Source: a virus. From it: a stretch of 30,353 nt of DNA. Every line of letters begins with the position of its first letter. Within the stretch, counting starts at the first letter, position 1. The position numbers and the translations under genes were made by a program. Shown piece by piece: positions 21,722 to 29,665 of this stretch. Under the pieces are notes generated by a model. That model was given only the letters and a program-made list of their open reading frames with translations, was not told where the DNA came from and made no database searches. The stretch lies in the IMG/VR virus record IMGVR_UViG_3300030109_003830, positions 1 to 30,353 of that record; one strand, written 5' to 3'.

Positions 21722-22519
21722 CTATATTTTTACAAAGTTTCCAATGCCTGTAGCAATGTCTTTCACTACTCCCCCAGCAGTCATATTCGCATTTCCTAAA
21801 CGTGCTATATCAGTGGCAAATTTTATACCTTCAATAACTTTTTCAGTTGTACTTAATTCATTTGCTAATTTTGAAGTGCCACCAAAGTTACCAGAAAGTA
21901 AACTTGCGTATCTACCTAAAGCATCAATTGGTTGAGCTTGTAGTTCATTAAATAAATTTATTCTTTGATTTAACTCTCTCTGCATCTGATTCTCACGTTC
22001 TTGACCAGTCAAAGCTAATCTTGCGACATCATCAAACCTCATTTGATTTGCTGTGTCTACATACCGATTTGCATCTAACATTCTATCCCTCTCAGCCTCG
22101 TAAGCTGGAGCATATATACTCGTTGCCAGTTCGTTAAGGTTTCTTCCGAGAGCATTTGCCATAGCACCTGAACCATAACGTCCACCACTTGCAAATTGAC
22201 CAGCTACTGCATCACTTACCGCTCCCGCCGCTTGATCAAAAGTTGCACGCAAAAATGGATTACTCTCTGGTAACAGAAAGTCACCTCTCAGTGTTGAGAC
22301 TAAACCACCTGTTTGCGGTTCTGTAAAAGGATTGCCAGCTCTAGCAAGATTTTCTTGCATTTGCAAAGCATCACCTCTTTGCTCTGACATGGGAACGACT
22401 CTTTGCCCCAAAAAAGGATTTGGAGCTAATTGTCCCCCTTCGTACATTCTTTGCGCTTCACGAAATACCTGATCTAAATAACCAGCCTGATAGGGAGCTG
22501 TTGTTGTTCTTTGAACCAT
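21722..22519 (-). CDS. Internal virion protein, gp7/gp14-like composition (265 aa)
   Basis: The protein is rich in Gln, Ala, Asn and Gly: NPFLRATFDQAAGAVSDAVA, GRYGSGAMANALGRNLNEL, YEAERDRMLDANRYVD, followed by helical repeats and a Gly-rich tail (GGVVKDIATGIGNFVKI). Proteins with 'NP.L...........V...F...GR.GS.A....LG..L..LA......Y...R..' occur in nearly all aquatic podoviruses as ejected or internal proteins. It lies between the gp10-like block and the fibre. No enzyme motif. Confidence 0.68.
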   Translation of the reverse strand: MVQRTTTAPYQAGYLDQVFREAQRMYEGGQLAPNPFLGQRVVPMSEQRGDALQMQENLARAGNPFTEPQTGGLVSTLRGDFLLPESNPFLRATFDQAAGAVSDAVAGQFASGGRYGSGAMANALGRNLNELATSIYAPAYEAERDRMLDANRYVDTANQMRFDDVARLALTGQERENQMQRELNQRINLFNELQAQPIDALGRYASLLSGNFGGTSKLANELSTTEKVIEGIKFATDIARLGNANMTAGGVVKDIATGIGNFVKI

Positions 22520-22520
22520 T

Positions 22521-23966
22521 TTAACCTCTACTAGTTTGTCTAAGTAAATCTGCTAACTCATAATCTAAAATCGTCGGCAAATTTTGATTTGTTTGCTGTG
22601 TTAATAAACTGTTTACTAAATTTGGATTTTCATTAAATCTTACAGGATCAAATCTGTATGAATATCCAGCAGTAAATGGATTGAGAGAACCTGAAGATCC
22701 TAATTGATTAGGCATTAGTAATGATGATAAAGGATTGAGTAAATCTTTTAACTTTCTTTCGTTTCCTTCATTTTGATTGCCCATAGCTTCTGCAACAGAT
22801 CCCGGTGTTCCCCCAGCTTTTAAATAAGGATTTACTAACTCTCCTATGTACAATGCTCTTTTTACAATATCCTCACCTAACTGTGGATCTTGCATACCCG
22901 GAAATTGGAATAGTCTAGTTATATTTTCTAAAGGAGGTGCATTTCCTGTCGGATCTCCCGGAGTAGAAGTAACTGCCCGACGATAAACAGGGTCAGAAAA
23001 TAAAACATTTAAATCTCTAATTACCGGATCTGATTCTGGCTGAATAGAAGTGTTAGTTAAAGCATTTTGTATTGTATTTATTGGATAAGTTGGCGGAGTA
23101 TATTCTCTTCGTGTAGGCATGGCTGCATTAGTTGAACCAGCAGAACTTGAGTTAGCGGCGATTCTTTCATTAGCGGCTATTTGTGCATTGTATAAATCTG
23201 ATCCCTTTGGCGCAGTAATGCTAGTTGCTTCACCCACATTTGATAAAAAAGATGGATCAGTCGATCCTTTGTTTCGACTCAATCCTTTTTTTGTGCCTTG
23301 AATTAAATCTTTTGCTATTTCAGCTTCTACTGAAGTAATTTTAAATGGATTATCGCCTTCAGCTAAATTTTGCGCCGCAACCCCAGCGGCTATAGATGCG
23401 CCTCCGGTAAAAGGTGCTAATGCAAGTCCAGCAATTGCACCAATATTACCTTTTAACAAACTTTTAAAAAAACCTTTTGGTTTTGTTTGCATGTGTTTAG
23501 CATCTTGACGTAAGCCATAATCATACGCTTCAAGCAAAGTGTCTTTAGAAACACCGGGTTGTAAAATACCAGTTTCTAAAAAAGTTACCAGTGCGGCATT
23601 GTTATTTAGACCCCAGTCTTTCATGTGTCTAATAACTGCGAGTTCACCAGCAGACTTATCGTTATTTAATGCCTTGAGTCTTGCATTAAAAACTTTATCA
23701 ACAATATTTCCATCGTGAACTGAAAAGTTTTTTAAACCAATGCCTCTTATATTTACTCCATCTAAAATATCTTGGTAAGGCAAACTTTTTGCATCAAATT
23801 GATTTGCCGTTATTGAATCCATCAAAGGAATATTTGCAAATCCGTAAGTTGCGCCGGGGATATTCTGATTAGCAAAAAGCCTTAATTGTGCTTCTTTTTC
23901 GGGATCAAATGCTTTTTGTCTCTCAACCCTTTCTCGTATAGCTTTTCTACGGTCGGGACTAATCAT
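22521..23966 (-). CDS. Internal virion protein with hydrophobic segment (481 aa)
   Basis: After a basic N-terminus (DRRKAIRERVERQKAF) the protein has a helical part and one Gly/Ala-rich hydrophobic segment at about 178-200 (IGAIAGLALAPFTGGASIAA). The second half is low in motifs and rich in Asn, Ser and Pro. This is the form of ejected virion proteins. TAATG links it to the gp10-like gene. Function unknown beyond the structural inference. Confidence 0.62.
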   Translation of the reverse strand: MISPDRRKAIRERVERQKAFDPEKEAQLRLFANQNIPGATYGFANIPLMDSITANQFDAKSLPYQDILDGVNIRGIGLKNFSVHDGNIVDKVFNARLKALNNDKSAGELAVIRHMKDWGLNNNAALVTFLETGILQPGVSKDTLLEAYDYGLRQDAKHMQTKPKGFFKSLLKGNIGAIAGLALAPFTGGASIAAGVAAQNLAEGDNPFKITSVEAEIAKDLIQGTKKGLSRNKGSTDPSFLSNVGEATSITAPKGSDLYNAQIAANERIAANSSSAGSTNAAMPTRREYTPPTYPINTIQNALTNTSIQPESDPVIRDLNVLFSDPVYRRAVTSTPGDPTGNAPPLENITRLFQFPGMQDPQLGEDIVKRALYIGELVNPYLKAGGTPGSVAEAMGNQNEGNERKLKDLLNPLSSLLMPNQLGSSGSLNPFTAGYSYRFDPVRFNENPNLVNSLLTQQTNQNLPTILDYELADLLRQTSRG

Positions 23967-25426
23967 TACCTACGACCTCTGGAATCTAAATTAGCTCTAA
24001 CACCAATCGCCTCATCAAAACCCCCAGCAATATCTACCCTAAATCTCATATATCTTGCTGTCTTTCTAAAGTTATGCTCACCAATAGAATTAACTGTTTG
24101 ACCAGAAGAATAAGTAAAGTCTGAATTTAAAGAGTCTCTTGTAGCTAAAAATACTGTATTACTAGCTGTTGCGCCTGTTACTAAAGGTCTTACTCTGTCA
24201 CAAAATAAAAACTCCATATCCTCAGTGGCAACCTCTCCAGTTTCTATTCTAGCTGTCAAAGCCGCTCCGTTAAACGTTCCTGATTTGTTATTAGTATCAA
24301 AAACAAAAAGTGCAAGCTGACCACCTTTATACAAATCCGCATCTAAACTTGCTGGTAACGCATCGATTGAAGTATTAATAGAATCTAAACCTTCTAACGT
24401 AAAACCTTGTGACCTTCCAAAGTAAATAATTTGATGATCTATTTGTACAAAACTCCAGCTATCCGTTTTAATATCGTAAATTATTAATTCAGTTGGATCG
24501 CCTTCACCTGTGCAATAACTCCAAACAACTTTGGCATTTGGAACATCAACTTCGCTGGTCATTCTAAAACGTCTGGTTGTTTGTTCTCGTGCGGCAAAAA
24601 ACAAATCTACTTTTTTATCGCCTATACGAGTTATCCTTCCTCCTAAGTCGTATCTCATAAATCCGTCTTGAGAATAAAAGAAACAACTATCACCGTACCG
24701 AACCACGCTTCGAGCGGCTGGAGTTCCCATATTAACTATTGTATTAGTCAGTCTCCAAACTAAAGGACTACCTATATATTCCATCTCCCAGATTGCACGC
24801 TCTTGAAATATAATGACAGTATCGCCGCCCATGACCATTTGTACTTTACCGCCATCACCTTGTAAATCTTGGAAGTCTGATTGAGTGTCAGGGTTAGAAC
24901 CCCAGCTAGTAATATTTTCAAGACCTGACCATTGAATTCTGTTTGGTCTATGTGTGCCGTCATTGACATTTCCTAAAACTAAAAACCCTCGACTAATGCA
25001 AAGCGTTTTAGCTTTTGGTGGAGAGCCACCTAAATCTGCAAAACTACCACTAGCTCCAAAACTGCGAACTTGAATATTGTTGTCAAAATTAGTTGCTATT
25101 ATCTGTTCTCCAAATTTAGCAAACTCCCAGTAAGATTCATCACCACAAGCATAGGTCGATCCACCTACAGATGAAAAAGTAGTACCAGCAAGACGATAAA
25201 GTTTAGTCTCATCTCCAGCAAAAACTTCTGTATTACCCTCTCCATCTGAATACGCTACCGCACCTCTACAAAATGCTGTCAGGGCATCTGTATCTGTGCT
25301 GATACTTTTAAAAGGTAAATAACAGTTTTGATGCGGTATGACATTCTTGGCCATGGACGTACCTTGCGTGAATATGTCAGGTAAGTCTGGCTCGAAGTTA
25401 CCGAAATTAATAGTTTGTATAGCCAT
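23966..25426 (-). CDS. Head-tail connector, P22 gp10-like (phage stabilisation family)
   Basis: The 486-residue protein begins INFGNFEPDLPDI...SMAKNVIPHQNCY and continues with repeated beta-propeller-like blades: VFAGDETKLYRL, GEQIIATNFDNNIQV, PPKAKTLCISRGFLVLGNV, NRIQWSGLENITSW, VMGGDTVIIFQERAIWEM and YGDSCFFYSQDGFMRYD. The pattern 'A.NV.P....Y....', 'R.FLVLGNV', 'W.......ITSW' is that of P22 gp10, which closes the tail below the portal and adaptor ring. TAATG couples it to the upstream adaptor gene. Confidence 0.82.
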   Translation of the reverse strand: MAIQTINFGNFEPDLPDIFTQGTSMAKNVIPHQNCYLPFKSISTDTDALTAFCRGAVAYSDGEGNTEVFAGDETKLYRLAGTTFSSVGGSTYACGDESYWEFAKFGEQIIATNFDNNIQVRSFGASGSFADLGGSPPKAKTLCISRGFLVLGNVNDGTHRPNRIQWSGLENITSWGSNPDTQSDFQDLQGDGGKVQMVMGGDTVIIFQERAIWEMEYIGSPLVWRLTNTIVNMGTPAARSVVRYGDSCFFYSQDGFMRYDLGGRITRIGDKKVDLFFAAREQTTRRFRMTSEVDVPNAKVVWSYCTGEGDPTELIIYDIKTDSWSFVQIDHQIIYFGRSQGFTLEGLDSINTSIDALPASLDADLYKGGQLALFVFDTNNKSGTFNGAALTARIETGEVATEDMEFLFCDRVRPLVTGATASNTVFLATRDSLNSDFTYSSGQTVNSIGEHNFRKTARYMRFRVDIAGGFDEAIGVRANLDSRGRR

Positions 25427-26076
25427 TATGGATTTGCACTGTCTGTCTTAATACCTACGCTACCTTGGCTTGTTCGAGGTAGTCGATAGGATTCTGAAGC
25501 TGACCATACAACTTGCTTGTATTGATCTAAGTAACTTTGTGCCGATTGAAAATCTTGAAGAAATCTATAAGCATGGTAAAGGCTCGCAGTCAAATAAGCA
25601 TCGGGATAATTCTCAATGATCCAATTAGTTGTATTAGAATCTGACAGTCCTGTTACCATCGGGTAATAGGATAATTCATAGGCATAATTGGAATCTGGTG
25701 CAACCTCAAACTCTATTACGTCGCTTATAGTAAAAAATGCTGGTTTACCGCTGCCACTACGATGATTTAAACTTAGTTGATTTGGTGCTAAAAAACGAAG
25801 CGTTGTAAATGTATCAGCGGTTAAGGTAAATCGGTATATCTCTTGAAAGTCTGTTGGTAAAGCTAAGGTAGCTGTACCCGCCACTAACGTTCCTGTTTTT
25901 CTTTGAATATCACCGCGAATACCACCAATTTCAGGTGCCTCAACTGGCACAGGTACACGTTTCAAATATCTCTCCGCTAGATCAATGAAATCGTTTAAAT
26001 TAGACGTAGTGAAATCTGACCTTGCTGTCCAGTTTGATATTGCATTTTTTAAGTCGCTGTAGTTCGCGATTGCCAT
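25426..26076 (-). CDS. Head-tail adaptor protein (P22 gp4 position)
   Basis: The 216-residue protein starts YSDLKNAISNWTARSDFTTS with LNDFIDLAERYLKR, then a beta-rich part (ATLALPTDFQEIYRF; YELSYYPMVTGLSD) and a helical end (PDAYLTASLYHAYRFLQD). This 'Y.DL...I..W..R.D....IP.FI.LAE..L.R...LP.D' pattern is common in aquatic podoviruses and placed between capsid and gp10-like genes. It should form the ring between portal and connector. The first 28 bases overlap the glycosyltransferase gene. Confidence 0.72.
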   Translation of the reverse strand: MAIANYSDLKNAISNWTARSDFTTSNLNDFIDLAERYLKRVPVPVEAPEIGGIRGDIQRKTGTLVAGTATLALPTDFQEIYRFTLTADTFTTLRFLAPNQLSLNHRSGSGKPAFFTISDVIEFEVAPDSNYAYELSYYPMVTGLSDSNTTNWIIENYPDAYLTASLYHAYRFLQDFQSAQSYLDQYKQVVWSASESYRLPRTSQGSVGIKTDSANP

Positions 26077-26732
26077 AATTCTTTCCGTTTATTCAAATTA
26101 TTTATAACCATTTTTGCGTGAACAGAGTCACCCATCATTTCTAACCAACTTACATTGCCTATCATTGATTCATACTCATTCCACCATTCTTTTGCATAAT
26201 CACAATCCCTGGTTTCAGGAAAATGTGGGATACCAGCGGTGTAATGAACAATTGAAGCTGGCTCAGTAGGTTCGTCATAGCCCACACAATAATTAAATTT
26301 TTGTGGTATATCACCTATAGATTCAGCCCAGTCAAAATTCTGCGGAGTGTTTGACTCATCGTTTATATAATCTGCTGTCAGCTTTTTACATAAACTATTA
26401 TTGAAAACCATTAAGGATGCCCATTCAAATTTATGAATGCTTTTTCTCACAGAAACAGCACAGTCATCTTTTACAAATTCTTTTAACTTGTGTATATCAT
26501 CAAGCACTAACATGTCAGCGTCCATAAACACTGACACACCTTGATAGCCGCATAACGCTGGAGCTAGATAACGACTAAAAGTAAAGTCTGTTAGACCTAC
26601 TCTTTTAATTGGTAACTGAAATAAAACTAATGGAATTATGCTTACAGGTTTACTTGCTCTTCTTGTAATAGACCATTGCAAGACGTTGTAGGCAATAGGT
26701 TGTCTGGGGTCAACTCCAATATAGATTCGCAT
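26049..26732 (-). CDS. Glycosyltransferase, GT8-like (GT-A fold)
   Basis: The 227-residue protein opens with MRIYIGVDPRQPIAYNVL, then FSRYLAPALCGYQG, then VFMDADMLVLDDI with the metal-binding D-A-D at 71-73, a block with SLMVFNN, and VHYTAGIPHF near the end. This is the layout of retaining GT-A transferases related to family 8, which transfer a sugar from a nucleotide donor. A strong AAAGGAG precedes the ATG, which lies 91 bases inside the upstream gene. It is cytoplasmic (no signal or membrane segment). Acceptor unknown: a virion protein is favoured by its place in the head-tail operon, host surface sugars are the alternative. Confidence 0.82.
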   Translation of the reverse strand: MRIYIGVDPRQPIAYNVLQWSITRRASKPVSIIPLVLFQLPIKRVGLTDFTFSRYLAPALCGYQGVSVFMDADMLVLDDIHKLKEFVKDDCAVSVRKSIHKFEWASLMVFNNSLCKKLTADYINDESNTPQNFDWAESIGDIPQKFNYCVGYDEPTEPASIVHYTAGIPHFPETRDCDYAKEWWNEYESMIGNVSWLEMMGDSVHAKMVINNLNKRKELWQSRTTAT

Positions 26733-28084
26733 GATTTCTCCTTTAAATATCTCTCTACTTTTCTCACTGTTATTTGAACTGCTTTTTGTACTCCTAGATC
26801 TTGCCGTCTAATAAACTCTACACTTTTCCAATAGGGGCTTTGGCCGTACAAACCTTCATGCCAATGGGGAGTAGAATGAACAATCACAAATGCTTTTTTA
26901 TTTATTGCGCCAGCTAAATGATAAACAGTCGTTGGAACAGTAACGATAGCATCTAAATTTTGCACAAGAGCTGCTACATCTTCTAAGTCTTTACTTTGTG
27001 TACCAAAAGGAAAACGATGAATTTTTATACCCGATTGCTGATAAAACTCATTCACATCGGATTCATCATCACGATATTGGAGAGAAATGAACGAGCAGTC
27101 TAAAGAGAATAAAGGAGAGAGTTCTTTGAGACTGAGAGCGCGAGTTTTCCATCCATCGCTTCCTAACCTACCACCTGACCAAGCAATGCCAATCTTAGGT
27201 TTATCTCCTAACGATTGCATCAACCCTTTCCACATCTCGGTTTTGTCAGGATTTACTTTTAAATAACCATTACGCCGTTTAATTTCTGCCCATTGCATCA
27301 TGGTAGCCATAGAGCTTTGGTGCGTTGAAATAACTGGCTCTTTAAATTCTTTGGCGTATTGTGAAGGATAAACTTTTGAATTAGGAAAAGAACGCTCAAA
27401 CAAAGATTTTAGCTTTGGCTCACAAGTAATTTGCGTTGGTTCAACCGGGCAACAACTCATAAGTGCAATCTGATCACCTAATCCTTGCTCACCATACACA
27501 AATAACCTAACATCATTCTGCCCTTCCCACTCTGGGATGCCATAATCATGTTTTCTGCGGAAGGGTTGGCTTCCTAAACCATATTTATAATGATAAAACC
27601 CTTCTTTCCATTGTCGTTTATGAAATTTTGCATAAGCGTAGGTGGTATGAGCTTGATGATGCGATTCTATCTCTAAAGACAACTTTGAATAATTTTCAGC
27701 ACCAGTGAAATCATAATTTAGAACACAAGCATTTCCTAATAATCGATACATAGTAGCCATGTGCTGTTTAGCAGCCACTTTAGGAAATAAAGCCATTGCT
27801 TCTTTCAATGTTTGCACAGCTTTTTTTGGCTCTTGTAAGTGTTGCTCTACCGCACCTAACATCATTAAAGTGCGCCACGATCTTTGACTGCGTACAACTT
27901 CCATAGCAATAGGGTAAGCAAACGCGGGTTTACCTGAATCAATCAACAAACGACACAGTAACAACTTTGCTTCAAAGTCATCAGGCTTTTCTGACATGAT
28001 TTCTAACAATATCGTACTAGCAAATTCAAATTGACCAGTGCTAATAGCATGACAACAATCGCGATAAAGATTAGAATTAGACAC
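26642..28084 (-). CDS. TPR protein with GT-B glycosyltransferase domain
   Basis: Residues 1-160 are TPR-like helical repeats (MMLGAVEQHLQEPKKAVQTL; RLLGNACVLNYDFTGAENYS). From about 190, VYGEQGLGDQIALMS starts a GT-B half; KIGIAWSGG at 297-305, RALSLKELSPL, and DLEDVAALVQNLDAIVTVPT with VYHLAGAINKKAF (about 366-399) form the nucleotide-sugar half. This resembles O-GlcNAc transferase/heptosyltransferase-like proteins. TPRs often select protein acceptors. The start is GTG at 28084 with CAGGG before it, eight bases inside the upstream gene. The end overlaps the second glycosyltransferase by 91 bases. Confidence 0.8.
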   Translation of the reverse strand: MSNSNLYRDCCHAISTGQFEFASTILLEIMSEKPDDFEAKLLLCRLLIDSGKPAFAYPIAMEVVRSQRSWRTLMMLGAVEQHLQEPKKAVQTLKEAMALFPKVAAKQHMATMYRLLGNACVLNYDFTGAENYSKLSLEIESHHQAHTTYAYAKFHKRQWKEGFYHYKYGLGSQPFRRKHDYGIPEWEGQNDVRLFVYGEQGLGDQIALMSCCPVEPTQITCEPKLKSLFERSFPNSKVYPSQYAKEFKEPVISTHQSSMATMMQWAEIKRRNGYLKVNPDKTEMWKGLMQSLGDKPKIGIAWSGGRLGSDGWKTRALSLKELSPLFSLDCSFISLQYRDDESDVNEFYQQSGIKIHRFPFGTQSKDLEDVAALVQNLDAIVTVPTTVYHLAGAINKKAFVIVHSTPHWHEGLYGQSPYWKSVEFIRRQDLGVQKAVQITVRKVERYLKEKSCESILELTPDNLLPTTSCNGLLQEEQVNL

Positions 28085-28430
28085 GCCCTGTCCCAGTTCT
28101 CAGGTATGCATAGTCTGGACTATTTAATAGCTTTTGCACTTCTTTCCATTGATGCTTGTTAAAAATATCCACACCCAACTCACGTTTCCACTTTAGTATT
28201 ACTGAATTAGGCACAGACGCTACATGCCACCAATCTTTTTTTATCCCTTGCTTAGAGTATTCATTTAAACCCATAGCACCACCACTTCCATGGTTTCTAA
28301 TGGACTTAGCTAATTCTAAAGAAGGTTGAACATCTTGTATTTCAGCGATGGTCGAAAGACCAGTGCTATAATCGTAATCGTGATACACCGTAGTGTTAGT
28401 CAAAGGATCTTGATCTAACAACCTTTTCAT
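28077..28430 (-). CDS. Conserved phage protein near capsid (117 aa)
   Basis: It starts MKRLLDQDPLTNTTVYHDYD and has STIAEIQDVQPSLELAKSIR, YSKQGIKKDWWHVASVPN, ILKWKRELGVDIFN and a late PDYAYLRTGTGR. The form 'D.DPLT....YD......Q.......N......YSK.GIK.DWWH.A.IP..V..KW..E.G.D....' is widespread in aquatic podoviruses just after the capsid gene. Its function is unknown to me. ATGA overlaps couple it to the 56-residue gene before it. Confidence 0.75.
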   Translation of the reverse strand: MKRLLDQDPLTNTTVYHDYDYSTGLSTIAEIQDVQPSLELAKSIRNHGSGGAMGLNEYSKQGIKKDWWHVASVPNSVILKWKRELGVDIFNKHQWKEVQKLLNSPDYAYLRTGTGRV

Positions 28431-28597
28431 GTGTGCTTTTTACTTATTTTTGAAAAAGTAGCTTGCATTGGCATTTGTTTCATACCTTTGTCTGAAAAAT
28501 TACCAATATTTTTTAAAAACTGATTTTTGTTATCAGTAAAGTTTTTTGAATCATGATTCATCTTTTTAGAACCATCTTTTTTCATTCCATGATACAT
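28427..28597 (-). CDS. Very small basic protein after capsid (56 aa)
   Basis: The frame starts MYHGMKKDGSKKMNHD and continues with Lys, Asn and Phe, ending ATFSKISKKHT. AAGGAG lies six bases before the ATG, and the stop shares ATGA with the next gene, both signs of real translation. Unrecognised; it resembles the small Lys-rich proteins at 6.6-7.0 kb in composition (compare MKHGAKGMK). Confidence 0.55.
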   Translation of the reverse strand: MYHGMKKDGSKKMNHDSKNFTDNKNQFLKNIGNFSDKGMKQMPMQATFSKISKKHT

Positions 28598-28615
28598 AAA
28601 TTACTCCTTAAAAGT

Positions 28616-28685
28616 GCGCCCCCTAACAGGGGGGGAAAGAGGGCGCGTGGGTATGTCTGTTATAACTGGGAGGCTAGGACAGACA
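28616..28685 (-). terminator. Two hairpins downstream of the capsid gene, possible partial terminator
   Basis: On the minus strand the capsid stop is followed by a hairpin with arms TGTCTGT/ACAGACA (28654-28685), then by one with arms GCGCCC/GGGCGC and an inner CCCCC/GGGGG (28616-28646) and a short ACTTTT. The G+C-rich run is exceptional in this AT-rich genome. The structures could lower transcription of distal genes relative to capsid, or protect the capsid mRNA 3' end from decay. No other gene lies in 28598-28693. Confidence 0.5.
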
Positions 28686-28693
28686 CAATTTAC

Positions 28694-29665
28694 TTATGAA
28701 GTTGTCGTGGTGTAAATTTTGCCACTAGCCGCTTCATTCTTGGAACCAAGAGTATATTCAGAAATTAACATACGCCTATCACTGTCACCTGTTTTTCCAA
28801 GGTCTTCTGTTTGAATTGGCCGCAGATAAGCAACACACCAATACTCCATATCTAACGCATAAACGTTAGCCGATGGCATAAATCGGTTTGCTACAATCTG
28901 ATGCTGCCCAAAGTCTGATATATAAATATCGGCGGCTCCAACAATAGAACCCGGAGCAATCGCACCACTAGGTTGAACATCTCTAAATTGTGTTCCAATG
29001 CCCGCAAAACCAGATGCGGCTTGTTTGTTAAAAGAACCAGTCATAATTACACCCGGATCTCCACCATTATCCCAACATTGCTTAACCACCGATTTTAAAT
29101 CAGCTTCAACAAAGGTCGCGGCTGTTCCAGCAGTTGGGTCTGTAGTAGGTGCGCCCGACGTAACCGGAGGCGTTGTCGCATTGGCTCCCTTCTGAACTTG
29201 GTTAGTGCTTAGCCAAGCACCAATACCAGCTAAGTTACGTGCGGTACCCGCCCCACCAGCCGAAGCTGCTTGAGTTCCGGTAAGCGCAGTTTCCATATCA
29301 CGCTTAAGCTCTCGACCGCGTTTTGATATCTGATAAGCTAACTCATCAGCGCGACCAGCAGTTGCTACCGCTCGAAGCGTACCTGTTACTCGTGGTACTT
29401 TAGTCGAAATTTGCGTGTAGTTGCCTAGCCTGGTGGTTGCACTACTTGTAGAAGTTACACCATCATCGCCTTCGAGTTGAGCATTGACGGCGGCAGTATC
29501 TAGAGAGTCAGTTTGCCACTCATAAAAAACCGCAGTTGCACTTTCTCTGCTTGCATTTGAAAGAAATGGAGTATCCATAGGTGAAATATCGTAGATGATG
29601 TCTGTTAAATCTTCTCTTTCACCAACGGCTCCATAAGTTGTAAAGGTTTGAGCTGGTACAGCCAT
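28694..29665 (-). CDS. Major capsid protein, SU10-like (DUF5309)
   Basis: The 323-residue protein starts AVPAQTFTTYGAVGEREDLT with DIIYDISPMDTPFLSNA, then VFYEWQTDSLDTAA, GRADELAYQISKRGRELKRD, and ends with DFGQHQIVANRFMP, VYALDMEYWCVAYLRPI and GDSDRRMLISEYTL. This is the DUF5309/SU10 capsid pattern, an HK97-fold protein, at normal length. It follows the scaffold-like gene (one-base overlap, TAATG) and precedes two hairpins, as expected for the most abundant late protein. Confidence 0.92.
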   Translation of the reverse strand: MAVPAQTFTTYGAVGEREDLTDIIYDISPMDTPFLSNASRESATAVFYEWQTDSLDTAAVNAQLEGDDGVTSTSSATTRLGNYTQISTKVPRVTGTLRAVATAGRADELAYQISKRGRELKRDMETALTGTQAASAGGAGTARNLAGIGAWLSTNQVQKGANATTPPVTSGAPTTDPTAGTAATFVEADLKSVVKQCWDNGGDPGVIMTGSFNKQAASGFAGIGTQFRDVQPSGAIAPGSIVGAADIYISDFGQHQIVANRFMPSANVYALDMEYWCVAYLRPIQTEDLGKTGDSDRRMLISEYTLGSKNEAASGKIYTTTTS

